A DNA stretch of 46,086 bases from Flavobacterium sp. 9AF (GTDB lineage Bacteria; Bacteroidota; Bacteroidia; Flavobacteriales; Flavobacteriaceae): assembly GCF_902506265.1 (NCBI RefSeq), contig NZ_LR733556.1:1982635-2028720 (forward strand), read 5' to 3'. Shown piece by piece: positions 16,401 through 23,081 of this stretch (its first letter is position 1; the number at the start of each line of letters is the position of its first letter). The notes beneath the pieces are model-generated. The model made no database searches, had not been told where the DNA came from, and saw only the letters and a list, made by a program, of their open reading frames with translations. A program made the translations under genes and the position numbers.

Positions 16401-16944
16401 TAGCCTGAGCCAATTTTTTTAATGATTCTAAATCATCTACAGCTATAAAAGGATAGTTTTTAAGAAAGAAATTAGCCACTAAAATAGATAAAATAGTATC
16501 TCTAATATAACTTGATTTAGATTGCACCATCTGATAAAATAAATTATCCCACAGAACAACCAACGTTTCTTGGTCTAACCCATTTAATAAACTTTCACTT
16601 TCAGTAATTTTAGCTTTTATTTCAGCTATTGTAAAACGATTTCTATTTTTGGTTAACCAGATCGAAAAATTATACATTTCTTGTGATACCAAATCGTTTT
16701 CAACCAATTCTTCTTTTTTTACTAAAGCAAAATCTTCAAAGTTAGCACTAGCGTTTTTCAGAACATTTCTTTTCCCGTCGATGGTTCTTTGTGATTCTGA
16801 AAGAAAGACACTATTATAATTTTCAGTAATTTCAACCATTTCAGGATGCTTTACAAAAAATTTATTTACAGTATCCTTTTCTAAGGACTCAGGAGCTCTC
16901 ATGGTTACAAAACGAAAGAGCGTGTTTTTAATTTGTGTACTCAT
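13408..16944 (-). CDS. Large carrier-like protein of unknown family paired with the toxin-like gene
   Basis: This 1178-residue protein starts at ATG 16944. It has no signal peptide and no Rhs, PAAR, LysM or VgrG feature. The N-terminal third is helical, with a charged coiled stretch near residues 225-280. A beta-rich middle follows. Residues about 540-565 hold a striking block, VEQEVCCYVPGEVSHIENV, with adjacent C550 and C551. A Thr/Glu-rich segment comes next, then an alternating polar/hydrophobic stretch at 622-642 and a long helix with many Lys and Glu. YGKRLMYEFMIPEPAAF is near 716-732, and an aromatic block YYFYPFYWAKKDKW is at 1020-1033. The tail is Pro/Glu/Ala-rich. These blocks look like conserved domain cores, but I cannot name the family. 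Co-directional position with the toxin gene suggests that it carries or loads the toxin. Confidence 0.65.
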   Translation of the reverse strand: MSTQIKNTLFRFVTMRAPESLEKDTVNKFFVKHPEMVEITENYNSVFLSESQRTIDGKRNVLKNASANFEDFALVKKEELVENDLVSQEMYNFSIWLTKNRNRFTIAEIKAKITESESLLNGLDQETLVVLWDNLFYQMVQSKSSYIRDTILSILVANFFLKNYPFIAVDDLESLKKLAQARVIMPKELFQKEGVLTKDQLKRQTLSELPITTKSLDKEVDSIVSNQKIERLKKVADELKTVKAKYLKENQKAYNLAHQDYQEEVQSAYDNAEKIQKTYIDPQTNQEKTVTEYVNLVLPSFEFTNLDELNMTTISNSVTQETASLVESLVSVHNFETFDEISSFINSEITSLTNTIFTNSDLNQSLVSTNGVMIPVSSINTDSPNSFSVTGLGLGYNPTMSLQILFNQIPHVSDVVSASYNIGGGKVIPSTSLYGETFESNIVNGKLAVTIFTEGFTITQQEEVTISGEFVLTNGNKVVFSGQIKTSTPGLNSIGSYNVKGKGTFEIELLDDSIDIGNGNTGNVVDYIPTGFGISRLGVADYRKVEQEVCCYVPGEVSHIENVMAREYKEKTTRRLRKTEDTTTTSNEQEIEKLTDTTSTDRFEMNQEVSSLLAEDTHQGSFVNAGFNYNGFSLSVGADFATNTTTEESNSQAVTHAKEITERALDRVVKKVKEERVSKIIEEFSEENTHGFDNRKGDNHVSGVYRWVDKVYKNKVVNYGKRLMYEFMIPEPAAFHTLATQDKMEYDLLLTPPIDPRVGFDSLKSLNIDDTFESRYKKWVEKYNVEIPEKPKNSITVGVSISATHDGSSIGFHEGAAGKEKIIIPEGYESVNGNLIYNSSSDNDSKVYSGMMVSVGNFNNVMTATSSLQKNISFVLLGYKNEVPVSFTMANHFHGNINASVTCELTDEAKEKWRLKTFNAIIKAYEEKLNVYNEQLANLKLEQKEKVRTNPGFYRQIENMVLRKNCIEYLISHEALGKDSLLTGTNLQSMRVNYNSPALETYVAKVKFFEQAFEWNLMSYYFYPFYWAKKDKWKDLYNINDIDDPTFKAFLQSGMARVILTVRPGFEEVVNWYMATGQIWNGGQVPTMDDELFVSIIEELRNPEGEVEETWESRVPTSLTLIQAGSIGLNVQGLPCNSDCGDHLLFDSDMNPIVQTNAAIGDTEPADEPQPAPEPADV

Positions 16945-16980
16945 TTTTAATATTTAATTAGGTAAAAATTAATTCTATTA

Positions 16981-16992
16981 GGTTGCGCAACC
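16981..16992. promoter_or_regulatory. Perfect GC-rich palindrome in the carrier leader
   Basis: GGTTGCGCAACC is a perfect 12-base palindrome in a very AT-rich leader, 37 bases upstream of the carrier ATG. It may be an operator, or a hairpin near the translation start. Confidence 0.5.
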
Positions 16993-17003
16993 CTCTAAAT
17001 AAA

Positions 17004-17013
17004 GAATATATTC
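17004..17013. promoter_or_regulatory. Candidate operator box 1
   Basis: GAATATATTC, a perfect palindrome (extended AAGAATATATTCTT at 17002-17015), lies in the carrier leader between its -7 box and ATG. It is one of three GAAWATWTTC boxes in this 266-base divergent region. Confidence 0.5.
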
Positions 17014-17045
17014 TTAATAATTGAAGCTTATAATCAATTATAATG

Positions 17046-17076
17046 CAAATATAAAAGAAAATATTCTATTATACAA
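17046..17076 (-). promoter_or_regulatory. Promoter for the carrier gene
   Basis: On the minus strand TTG (17076-17074) and TATATTTG (17053-17046) are 20 bases apart, a near-perfect Bacteroidota promoter. The leader to the carrier ATG is about 100 bases. Operator box 2 lies in the spacer. Confidence 0.7.
17057..17066. promoter_or_regulatory. Candidate operator box 2
   Basis: GAAAATATTC lies between the -33 and -7 elements of the carrier promoter, where a bound protein would block transcription. An identical box occurs at 17169. Confidence 0.55.
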
Positions 17077-17160
17077 ATAAAACAAAGAAAAAAATCTAAA
17101 TATTTTATATTTGACTGAATACTATCTTATTGTAAACGAAAAAAATCAGGTAATTTTTAT

Positions 17161-17187
17161 TTTGTAATGAAAATATTCGTAAGTTTG
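17161..17187 (+). promoter_or_regulatory. Probable promoter for the regulator gene
   Basis: TAAGTTTG at 17180-17187 matches the -7 consensus, and TTTG at 17161-17164 is the nearest upstream box. The 15-base spacing is short, so the -33 box is uncertain. The ATG follows 23 bases downstream. Confidence 0.45.
17169..17178. promoter_or_regulatory. Candidate operator box 3
   Basis: GAAAATATTC is identical to box 2, directly upstream of the regulator's -7 box. It would allow autoregulation. Confidence 0.55.
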
Positions 17188-17210
17188 TAAAAACTTTAAC
17201 GCTATTTACC

Positions 17211-17909
17211 ATGGTTTCAGAAAGATTAGGTCAATATATAGACCAAAAAGGATTTAGTTATTATGCTTTTGAAAACAGCTTAGGTGCTGGAAGAGGCAGT
17301 ATTTCCAAAGCAGTAAAAGAAGGTAAAAGCATTGGTTCCAATGTAATAGAAAATATTTTATCTATCTACACCGATTTAAGCCCAACTTGGCTTTTAACTG
17401 GAGAAGGGACAATGTTTAAACAAGATGAAGACTTTATGCTTAATAAGAGTATTGACACTTTTGCTTTACGAACAGATAAAAATTTAGATTCCCAACAAAT
17501 TCCATTATATGATATTGAAGCAGTTGCCGGATTAGTTCCATTATTTCAAGACAGAACTACGCAAACACCACTAGATTATATTTCTATTCCAAGATTACCA
17601 AAATGTGACGGTGCAGTGTATGTTACAGGTGACAGTATGTATCCTTTATTAAAAAGCGGTGATATCGTTTTATATAAAGAAGTAAGTGATATTAAAAATG
17701 AAATTTTTTGGGGTGAAATGTATCTATTAAGCATGGATATGAGTGGGGAAGAATATATTACAGTAAAATATATTCAAAAATCTGAATTACAAGGATATGT
17801 TCGTTTAGTGAGTCAAAACAAACACCATCAAGATAAAGATGTGGAAATGTCAAAAATTAAAGCACTTGCCTTAGTAAAAGCAAGTATAAGAATAAATTCA
17901 ATGAATTAA
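17211..17909 (+). CDS. LexA/CI-type HTH repressor with S24 self-cleavage domain
   Basis: This 232-residue protein begins with a helix-turn-helix region (about 1-70) that resembles phage CI/XRE repressors. The C-terminal part is a peptidase S24 domain. The catalytic Ser is S142 in TGDSM, the general-base Lys is K186 in ITVKY, and the cleavage pair is A106-G107 in AVAG. The spacing of 36 and 44 residues is close to that of LexA. Such proteins repress until DNA damage or a similar signal triggers self-cleavage. It is divergent from the carrier gene and shares the 266-base region with three GAAWATWTTC boxes. Control of the toxin locus is inference from this layout. A leftover prophage repressor is the alternative, but no phage genes are present. 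Confidence 0.88.
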   Translation: MVSERLGQYIDQKGFSYYAFENSLGAGRGSISKAVKEGKSIGSNVIENILSIYTDLSPTWLLTGEGTMFKQDEDFMLNKSIDTFALRTDKNLDSQQIPLYDIEAVAGLVPLFQDRTTQTPLDYISIPRLPKCDGAVYVTGDSMYPLLKSGDIVLYKEVSDIKNEIFWGEMYLLSMDMSGEEYITVKYIQKSELQGYVRLVSQNKHHQDKDVEMSKIKALALVKASIRINSMN

Positions 17910-18071
17910 AAAGAGGCTGTCCAAAATGTTTATAAAGGTGTGATTCTGAATTTATTTAACTCCGTTGAATCGTCGATTTTAGAATCTTAAAATATTGATT
18001 ATTCGTTTAATTTAGAATCTGAATCAAATTCAGATTGACAAAAATCATTACTTTTTGGACAGCTTCTTTTT
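17908..18071. repeat. 164-base inverted-repeat (MITE-like) element at the island edge
   Basis: Nineteen-base ends (17908-17926 and 18053-18071, AAAAAGAGGCTGTCCAAAA and its complement) match at 18 of 19 positions. The interior holds remnants such as AGAATCTGAATCAAATTCAG (18015-18034), like the dispersed intergenic repeats of this family. No coding frame is present. It may be a miniature transposable element or the remnant of an insertion sequence; a long-loop terminator after the regulator is possible too. The left arm starts in the regulator stop codon. Confidence 0.6.
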
Positions 18072-18085
18072 AATTTTTTTATATA

Positions 18086-19963
18086 TTATTCTTTTTCATA
18101 TACATTATTAGATAAATCAACATCTGCCATTAAACCACTTGGGTCTATAACAACTGCTTGTATAACTGATTTTGGTTTAATAGTAAAGGAAAAGGTGGGT
18201 TCTGCCCAATCCCATCCTTTCAAAATAGTTCTTTCTAATGGATAAGGATTTGGTTTTTCCCAACGCATTAATGTGTTTGGGATATAATAAGTTTCTTGTG
18301 TTCCATCTTCATACACAACCAATAAATCTATTGGCATAGGCATTCTTCCAATTCTTTGCAAAGTAATATTCGTTTTTTCATTACTTGTGGTTACTTCTTT
18401 TACAGCATAATCAATGGTATTAGTTGTTTGCGTCCAATCTAACAAATACCAATCCAGATTAGCACCTGAAACTTTTTCAGCACTTCTTTTAATATCATTT
18501 GGTGTAGGATGTGTCAATTTATAATCATTATAATATCTTTTTAATGTTGCCATCAGATTTTCAACACCAATCACATACCCTAACTGACATAAAAATATTT
18601 CTCCCTTACTATAAGCAGCAATACCATAACTTTTATTAAAATCATATCGATCCGCATGGGTAGATAAGGGTTGTTCTGTTCCAGATTTCACTAAATAACG
18701 GTAGTTATTATAGGCACTTTCAAATGGATTCTCTTCTTTTTCATTATTTGAAGGTAATACAGTTTCCATAGCTAAATCTGAAATAAAAGAAGTAAAGCCT
18801 TCATCCATCCATTCATGTTTCGACTCATTTGAGGCTAAAATATGTTGGAACCAAGAATGCGCAAACTCATGAGCTGTAACGCCTACTAAACTACCATAAC
18901 TTCTGTTTCCAGTAATAAGTGTACACATAGCATATTCCATTCCACCATCACCACCTTGCACTACTGAATATTGTTTATAAGGATATTGACCTACATTTTT
19001 ATTATAAAAATCTAATAATTCTGCTGTTTTAGGTTGTAGTTTTTTCCAATTTTCTAAGTTTTCAGGTTTGTTTTTGTAGAAAAAATGCAATTCTACGTTA
19101 TTTGGACCTAAAATCATATCATGAAGATATTCTTTATCAGCTCCCCAAGCAAAGTCATGCACATTTGGTGCCATAAAATGCCATGTGAGTGTTTTTGTTT
19201 TCTTTGGATGTTTCACCTCAACTCCTTTATCTTGGTAACCGTGACCAATTTCATTTTTATTCTGCAAATAGCCTGAACCACCTATGGTATATTCTTTATC
19301 AATGGTAATTTTAACATCAAAATTTCCCCAAACTCCGTGAAATTCTCTTCCAATATAAGGGTCGGCATGCCAACCTTCAAAATCGTATTCGGCCATTTTA
19401 GGATACCATTGTGTCATGGATAGAGCCACACCTTCTTCCGAATTTCTTCCAGATCTTCTAATTTGTAATGGAACTTGCCCTTCAAAATTTAAAGTAAATG
19501 TGCTTTTTTGATGAGGTAAAATGGGTTGGTTTAAAATTACTTCTAATACTGTACCCACAACTTTGGTTGTTGCTAAAGTTCCTTCTTGTTTAAAATTAGT
19601 AATATTTAAAAAACCTATCTCATTCGGTTTTAAAGTGCTAATTCTACTTTCTTTTACCTCTTTATCTGCTTGCTTAAATGTTTTCACCATCCTACCATCT
19701 GGATCAGAAATAGTCTGCAATCTTGCATCCATAGCACTTCCAGGTTGAAAAGCATTGGGATACAAATGATAAAAAACCTTATAAAGTGTATCACTAGAAT
19801 TGTTAGTATAAATTAATTCTTGATAACCTTTATAAGTAAATTCCTTAACATTCATTTCCACATCCATTTTATAATCAACGTGTTGTTGCCAATATCCTGG
19901 ATTAGGATTATTTTGGCTAAAACCAAAAAATGAAAACAAACTTAATAGGGCCATTTTTTTCAT
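18086..19963 (-). CDS. M1 family metallopeptidase (secreted)
   Basis: This 625-residue zinc aminopeptidase of the gluzincin type has the zinc motif H365-E-F-A-H369 followed by E388, the exact HExxH-18-E spacing, and the M1 aminopeptidase-like GGMEYA near residue 335. The N-terminal beta-sandwich domain covers roughly residues 20-290. The start MKKMALLSLFSFFGFSQ is a short signal peptide, so the enzyme acts in the periplasm or at the surface. It sits downstream of the subtilase gene on the same strand, but a terminator lies between the two. Its 3' end is next to the inverted-repeat element, so it is the first intact chromosomal gene right of the island. Confidence 0.93.
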   Translation of the reverse strand: MKKMALLSLFSFFGFSQNNPNPGYWQQHVDYKMDVEMNVKEFTYKGYQELIYTNNSSDTLYKVFYHLYPNAFQPGSAMDARLQTISDPDGRMVKTFKQADKEVKESRISTLKPNEIGFLNITNFKQEGTLATTKVVGTVLEVILNQPILPHQKSTFTLNFEGQVPLQIRRSGRNSEEGVALSMTQWYPKMAEYDFEGWHADPYIGREFHGVWGNFDVKITIDKEYTIGGSGYLQNKNEIGHGYQDKGVEVKHPKKTKTLTWHFMAPNVHDFAWGADKEYLHDMILGPNNVELHFFYKNKPENLENWKKLQPKTAELLDFYNKNVGQYPYKQYSVVQGGDGGMEYAMCTLITGNRSYGSLVGVTAHEFAHSWFQHILASNESKHEWMDEGFTSFISDLAMETVLPSNNEKEENPFESAYNNYRYLVKSGTEQPLSTHADRYDFNKSYGIAAYSKGEIFLCQLGYVIGVENLMATLKRYYNDYKLTHPTPNDIKRSAEKVSGANLDWYLLDWTQTTNTIDYAVKEVTTSNEKTNITLQRIGRMPMPIDLLVVYEDGTQETYYIPNTLMRWEKPNPYPLERTILKGWDWAEPTFSFTIKPKSVIQAVVIDPSGLMADVDLSNNVYEKE

Positions 19964-19978
19964 ATTCTATTTTAATTA

Positions 19979-20018
19979 AAAACCACAAAGGGAAACAAAA
20001 GTTTTTCTTTGTGGTTTT
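19979..20018 (-). terminator. Terminator after the subtilase gene
   Basis: Arms 19979-19990 and 20007-20018 (AAAACCACAAAG and complement) have a 16-base loop with T-rich sequence following on the minus strand, 22 bases after the subtilase stop. Confidence 0.75.
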
Positions 20019-20040
20019 GTTAGTATTAATCAAACTTTAT

Positions 20041-21636
20041 TTATTTTGACATTTGTTCTGCCATTAATAAAGCATTATAAGCATTAACTATTTTACCAGA
20101 TTTAGATGCTGAAGAAAAGTTAGCTGTATGTTGATCTTCGCCTAATGCTATATCATTTTTTAAAGGAGTTCCACTATCCATAATAATCTGTTTCACTTGT
20201 GCAGCAGATAATTTTGGATAATAAGAACGAATTAAAGCCGCTACACCAGCAACGTTAGGAGAAGCCATTGATGTTCCTTGTAAATATTCATAACTTTGAT
20301 TAGGTGTTGTTGCATAAATTTTAACACCAGGAGCAAAAATATCTACATTTTTATTTCCATAGTTAGAAAAATCAGCCACCATTTTTGAACTGTAAGTAGG
20401 AGCTAATGCACCAATTATTAAAACATTATTTGAAATCTCTGGAGCACCATCGTAAGAATCACTTGGATATTTGTTTTCTACATCTAAATCTTTTGCATCG
20501 TTACCAGCGGCAAAAATAACCAATACATCTTTTGATGCGGCATATTTTAAAGCATCTAAAACCCAGTCTTTATGAGGTGAGTAATATTTTCCAAAGGAAC
20601 CATTAATTACTTTTGCACCATTATCTACCGCATAACGAATACCTAAAGCGATATCTTTATCATATTCGTCTCCATTGGGAACAGCTCTTACCGCCATAAT
20701 TTTAACATTAGTAGCCACACCATCTCCTCCTTTTTTGTTTCCTCTAACTTGAGCTACGATACCAGCAACATGTGTTCCGTGTTTTGCATCTTCTGGGTTA
20801 GGTCCAATTACGTTATTATTACCATATTTTGTGTCATTAATATCATTTGGATTATCACCCACGATACTACGTCCATCAAAATTTACATTAAAATTATAAT
20901 TTAATTGATCTACAAAATGATCAATTCCTCCTTTTACTTCTTTTTTAAATTCTGCAAGTGTAGCTTCTGGAAATACTCTTTGCAAGAAAAATTCTTTATA
21001 ATTATTCAAGGCTTGGTCATCCGTTTTCATCGCTTTTAAATCTTCAGCTGTAAAATCTTCTTTTTTAAGATAATCTTGTAATTGCTTAGAAGCATTTAAA
21101 AGACTTTCATAAAATTGTTTTCTTTGTGTAGCTGTTTGAATTTCATTTTCTAATTCTGCCTTTGCTCTATCATAATCAGGAGTTCCAGGTCCTTGTTTCA
21201 CAATGCGAGTCATTTCTAACTGTTCATTATTACTGTCTCCTAAAAAATTCCATCCGTTTATATCATCAACATATCCATTGTTATCATCATCCTTTCCATT
21301 ATTTGCTACTTCTTTTGAATTAACCCAAATGACACCTTTTAAATCTTCATGACGAATATCAACTCCAGAGTCTACAATTCCTACAATTACAGTATTACTT
21401 TTTTTCCCTTTTAAAACTTCTGCGTAAGCTTTGTCTACGCTCATTCCAGGTACCGTATCTTTAACTAAATCTAAGTGACTCCATCTTTTCAAGTCATTTT
21501 CAGCTAAAGGAGTAACTTTTAATGGTAAAGCATCAATATTTACAGGTGAAGTTGCAACTATTGTTTTAGCTCCTCCACAACTGGCAAGCGCAAGCGCAAG
21601 AGTAGCTGATAAATAAATTGGTTTAAGGTTTCTCAT
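20041..21636 (-). CDS. Subtilisin-like S8 serine protease, lipoprotein
   Basis: This 531-residue protease has the catalytic triad D89 (IVDSGVD), H286 (HGTHVAG) and S456 (GTSMASPN). The long gap between Asp and His holds a helical insertion of about 130 residues rich in Lys, Glu and Gln, plus an Asp-rich calcium-like stretch near residue 113 (GKDDDNNGYVDDING). The N-terminus is a lipoprotein signal with lipobox LASC at about residue 20, so it is membrane-anchored on the outside. There is no C-terminal type IX sorting domain. It precedes the M1 peptidase gene in the same direction; both could degrade extracellular peptides. Confidence 0.94.
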   Translation of the reverse strand: MRNLKPIYLSATLALALASCGGAKTIVATSPVNIDALPLKVTPLAENDLKRWSHLDLVKDTVPGMSVDKAYAEVLKGKKSNTVIVGIVDSGVDIRHEDLKGVIWVNSKEVANNGKDDDNNGYVDDINGWNFLGDSNNEQLEMTRIVKQGPGTPDYDRAKAELENEIQTATQRKQFYESLLNASKQLQDYLKKEDFTAEDLKAMKTDDQALNNYKEFFLQRVFPEATLAEFKKEVKGGIDHFVDQLNYNFNVNFDGRSIVGDNPNDINDTKYGNNNVIGPNPEDAKHGTHVAGIVAQVRGNKKGGDGVATNVKIMAVRAVPNGDEYDKDIALGIRYAVDNGAKVINGSFGKYYSPHKDWVLDALKYAASKDVLVIFAAGNDAKDLDVENKYPSDSYDGAPEISNNVLIIGALAPTYSSKMVADFSNYGNKNVDIFAPGVKIYATTPNQSYEYLQGTSMASPNVAGVAALIRSYYPKLSAAQVKQIIMDSGTPLKNDIALGEDQHTANFSSASKSGKIVNAYNALLMAEQMSK

Positions 21637-21713
21637 TTATATTATATTTTTTATTTTAATTAGTATTAGGCAAAATTCCGTTATAATAATCAGATTCTAC
21701 TAATAGATTAACA

Positions 21714-22574
21714 CTATTTTAAGACTTCTTCACAGGTATAAACTTCTTTTAGACGGATTCCTTTCTCCGTATTTTGCAAGGTAATAATTGGATTATGGGC
21801 ATCATGTTCTAAAAATAAATAGAAATTTTCTGCAACAGCTTTTTTAAGAAAATTATCTTTTTCATCCATTGACAACAAAGGCCTCGTATCATATCCCGTT
21901 ACATAAGGTAAAGGAATATGTCCAGCTGTAGGCAATAAATCTGCCATAAAACAAATTGTTTTTTCTTTATATTTTATCATAGGAATCATTTGTTTTTCAG
22001 TATGACCATCTGCAAAAAAGATACCAAAGTTCAAATCACTTTTTTCAACAAATCCATTTTCTGGTCTTGTAATAAAATGTAAATGGCCACTTTCTTGCAT
22101 TGGAATAATATTTTCTTTTAAAAAAGAAGCTTTTTCTCTTGGGTTTGGTTGAGTCGCCCATTCCCAATGATTTTCATTGGTCCAAAATTTAGCATTTTTA
22201 AAAGCAATTTCATAACCTGTTCTATCTTTATTCCAAATAACACTTCCACCACAATGATCAAAATGAAGATGTGTCATAAAAACATCCGTAATATCATCTC
22301 TATGAAAGCCTTTTTCTTTGAGAGATTTGTCAATGGAATGATTTCCCCAAAGATTATAATACCCAAAGAATTTATCTGATTGTTTATCACCCATTCCTGT
22401 ATCAATCAAAATCAAACGATTTCCTTCTTCAATTAACAAACATCGAGCTGCTATATCAATCAAATTATTAGTGTCTGCTGGGTTCGTTTTATTCCAAATT
22501 GTTTTGGGTACGACACCAAACATGGCTCCTCCGTCTAATTTAAAATTACCAGCTTCTATAGGGTATAAATTCAT
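21714..22574 (-). CDS. Metallo-beta-lactamase-fold hydrolase
   Basis: This 286-residue protein has the binuclear zinc motif THLHFDHCGG near residues 101-110. A second Asp (ICFMADLLPT, about 210) and a late His (LEHDAH, about 255) complete the metal site. The sequence resembles quorum-quenching lactonase-like and generic MBL hydrolases. No signal peptide is present, so it should be cytoplasmic. The substrate cannot be decided from the sequence. It follows a short gap upstream of the subtilase gene on the same strand, and it is divergent from the suf operon. Confidence 0.88.
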   Translation of the reverse strand: MNLYPIEAGNFKLDGGAMFGVVPKTIWNKTNPADTNNLIDIAARCLLIEEGNRLILIDTGMGDKQSDKFFGYYNLWGNHSIDKSLKEKGFHRDDITDVFMTHLHFDHCGGSVIWNKDRTGYEIAFKNAKFWTNENHWEWATQPNPREKASFLKENIIPMQESGHLHFITRPENGFVEKSDLNFGIFFADGHTEKQMIPMIKYKEKTICFMADLLPTAGHIPLPYVTGYDTRPLLSMDEKDNFLKKAVAENFYLFLEHDAHNPIITLQNTEKGIRLKEVYTCEEVLK

Positions 22575-22678
22575 AGTATTTTTTTTTGCAATTTAAGAAA
22601 ATTAGCCAAAAAAGTTTGTAAACTGTAAGATATAAATAAAAGTTATCTATTTATAAATTATAAAAATGCTATGAATTC

Positions 22679-22708
22679 TTGTAATAAGCATTATATGAAC
22701 TATATTTG
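22679..22708 (+). promoter_or_regulatory. Promoter of the suf operon
   Basis: TTG at 22679-22681 and TATATTTG at 22701-22708 are 19 bases apart, the Bacteroidota consensus. The sufA ATG follows 35 bases downstream. No IscR- or Fur-like operator was recognised. Confidence 0.7.
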
Positions 22709-22743
22709 CAGTTAATTTAGACAAAATCAAAATAAACTAGGTT

Positions 22744-23073
22744 ATGATTAAAGTATCTGATACGGCTAGTAAAAAAATCATCGAAATGATGAAAGAAGAT
22801 GGTTTTGATGCTACCAAAGACTATGTGCGCGTAGGTGTTAAAAGCGGAGGTTGTTCAGGCCTGTCTTATGAATTAAAATTTGATCATGAAACTAATGATA
22901 ATGATAAAATTTTTGAAGACAACAATGTAAAAGTTGCTGTAGAGAAAAAAAGTTTTCTTTACTTAATTGGAACCACTTTAGAATTTTCTGGAGGATTGAA
23001 TGGAAAAGGATTTGTGTTCAATAATCCAAATGCGCAAAGAACTTGCGGATGTGGAGAATCCTTCTCTTTATAG
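22744..23073 (+). CDS. sufA: A-type iron-sulfur carrier protein (HesB/IscA family)
   Basis: This 109-residue A-type carrier passes Fe-S clusters from the SufBCD scaffold to target proteins. The three conserved cysteines are C37 (GGCSGL), C101 and C103 (CGCG). The length is typical. It is the first gene behind the operon promoter and ends eight bases before sufB. The name sufA is chosen for its place in the suf operon; by sequence it could also be called an ErpA/IscA-type protein. Confidence 0.92.
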   Translation: MIKVSDTASKKIIEMMKEDGFDATKDYVRVGVKSGGCSGLSYELKFDHETNDNDKIFEDNNVKVAVEKKSFLYLIGTTLEFSGGLNGKGFVFNNPNAQRTCGCGESFSL

Positions 23074-23081
23074 TTTAAAAT

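Noticed and set aside
10416..17909. Island as a prophage or contractile injection system
   Set aside because: Apart from the CI-like regulator there are no capsid, tail, sheath, baseplate, integrase or lysis genes.
17908..18071. Full insertion sequence
   Set aside because: The interior has no transposase frame; only a non-autonomous element or remnant is supported.
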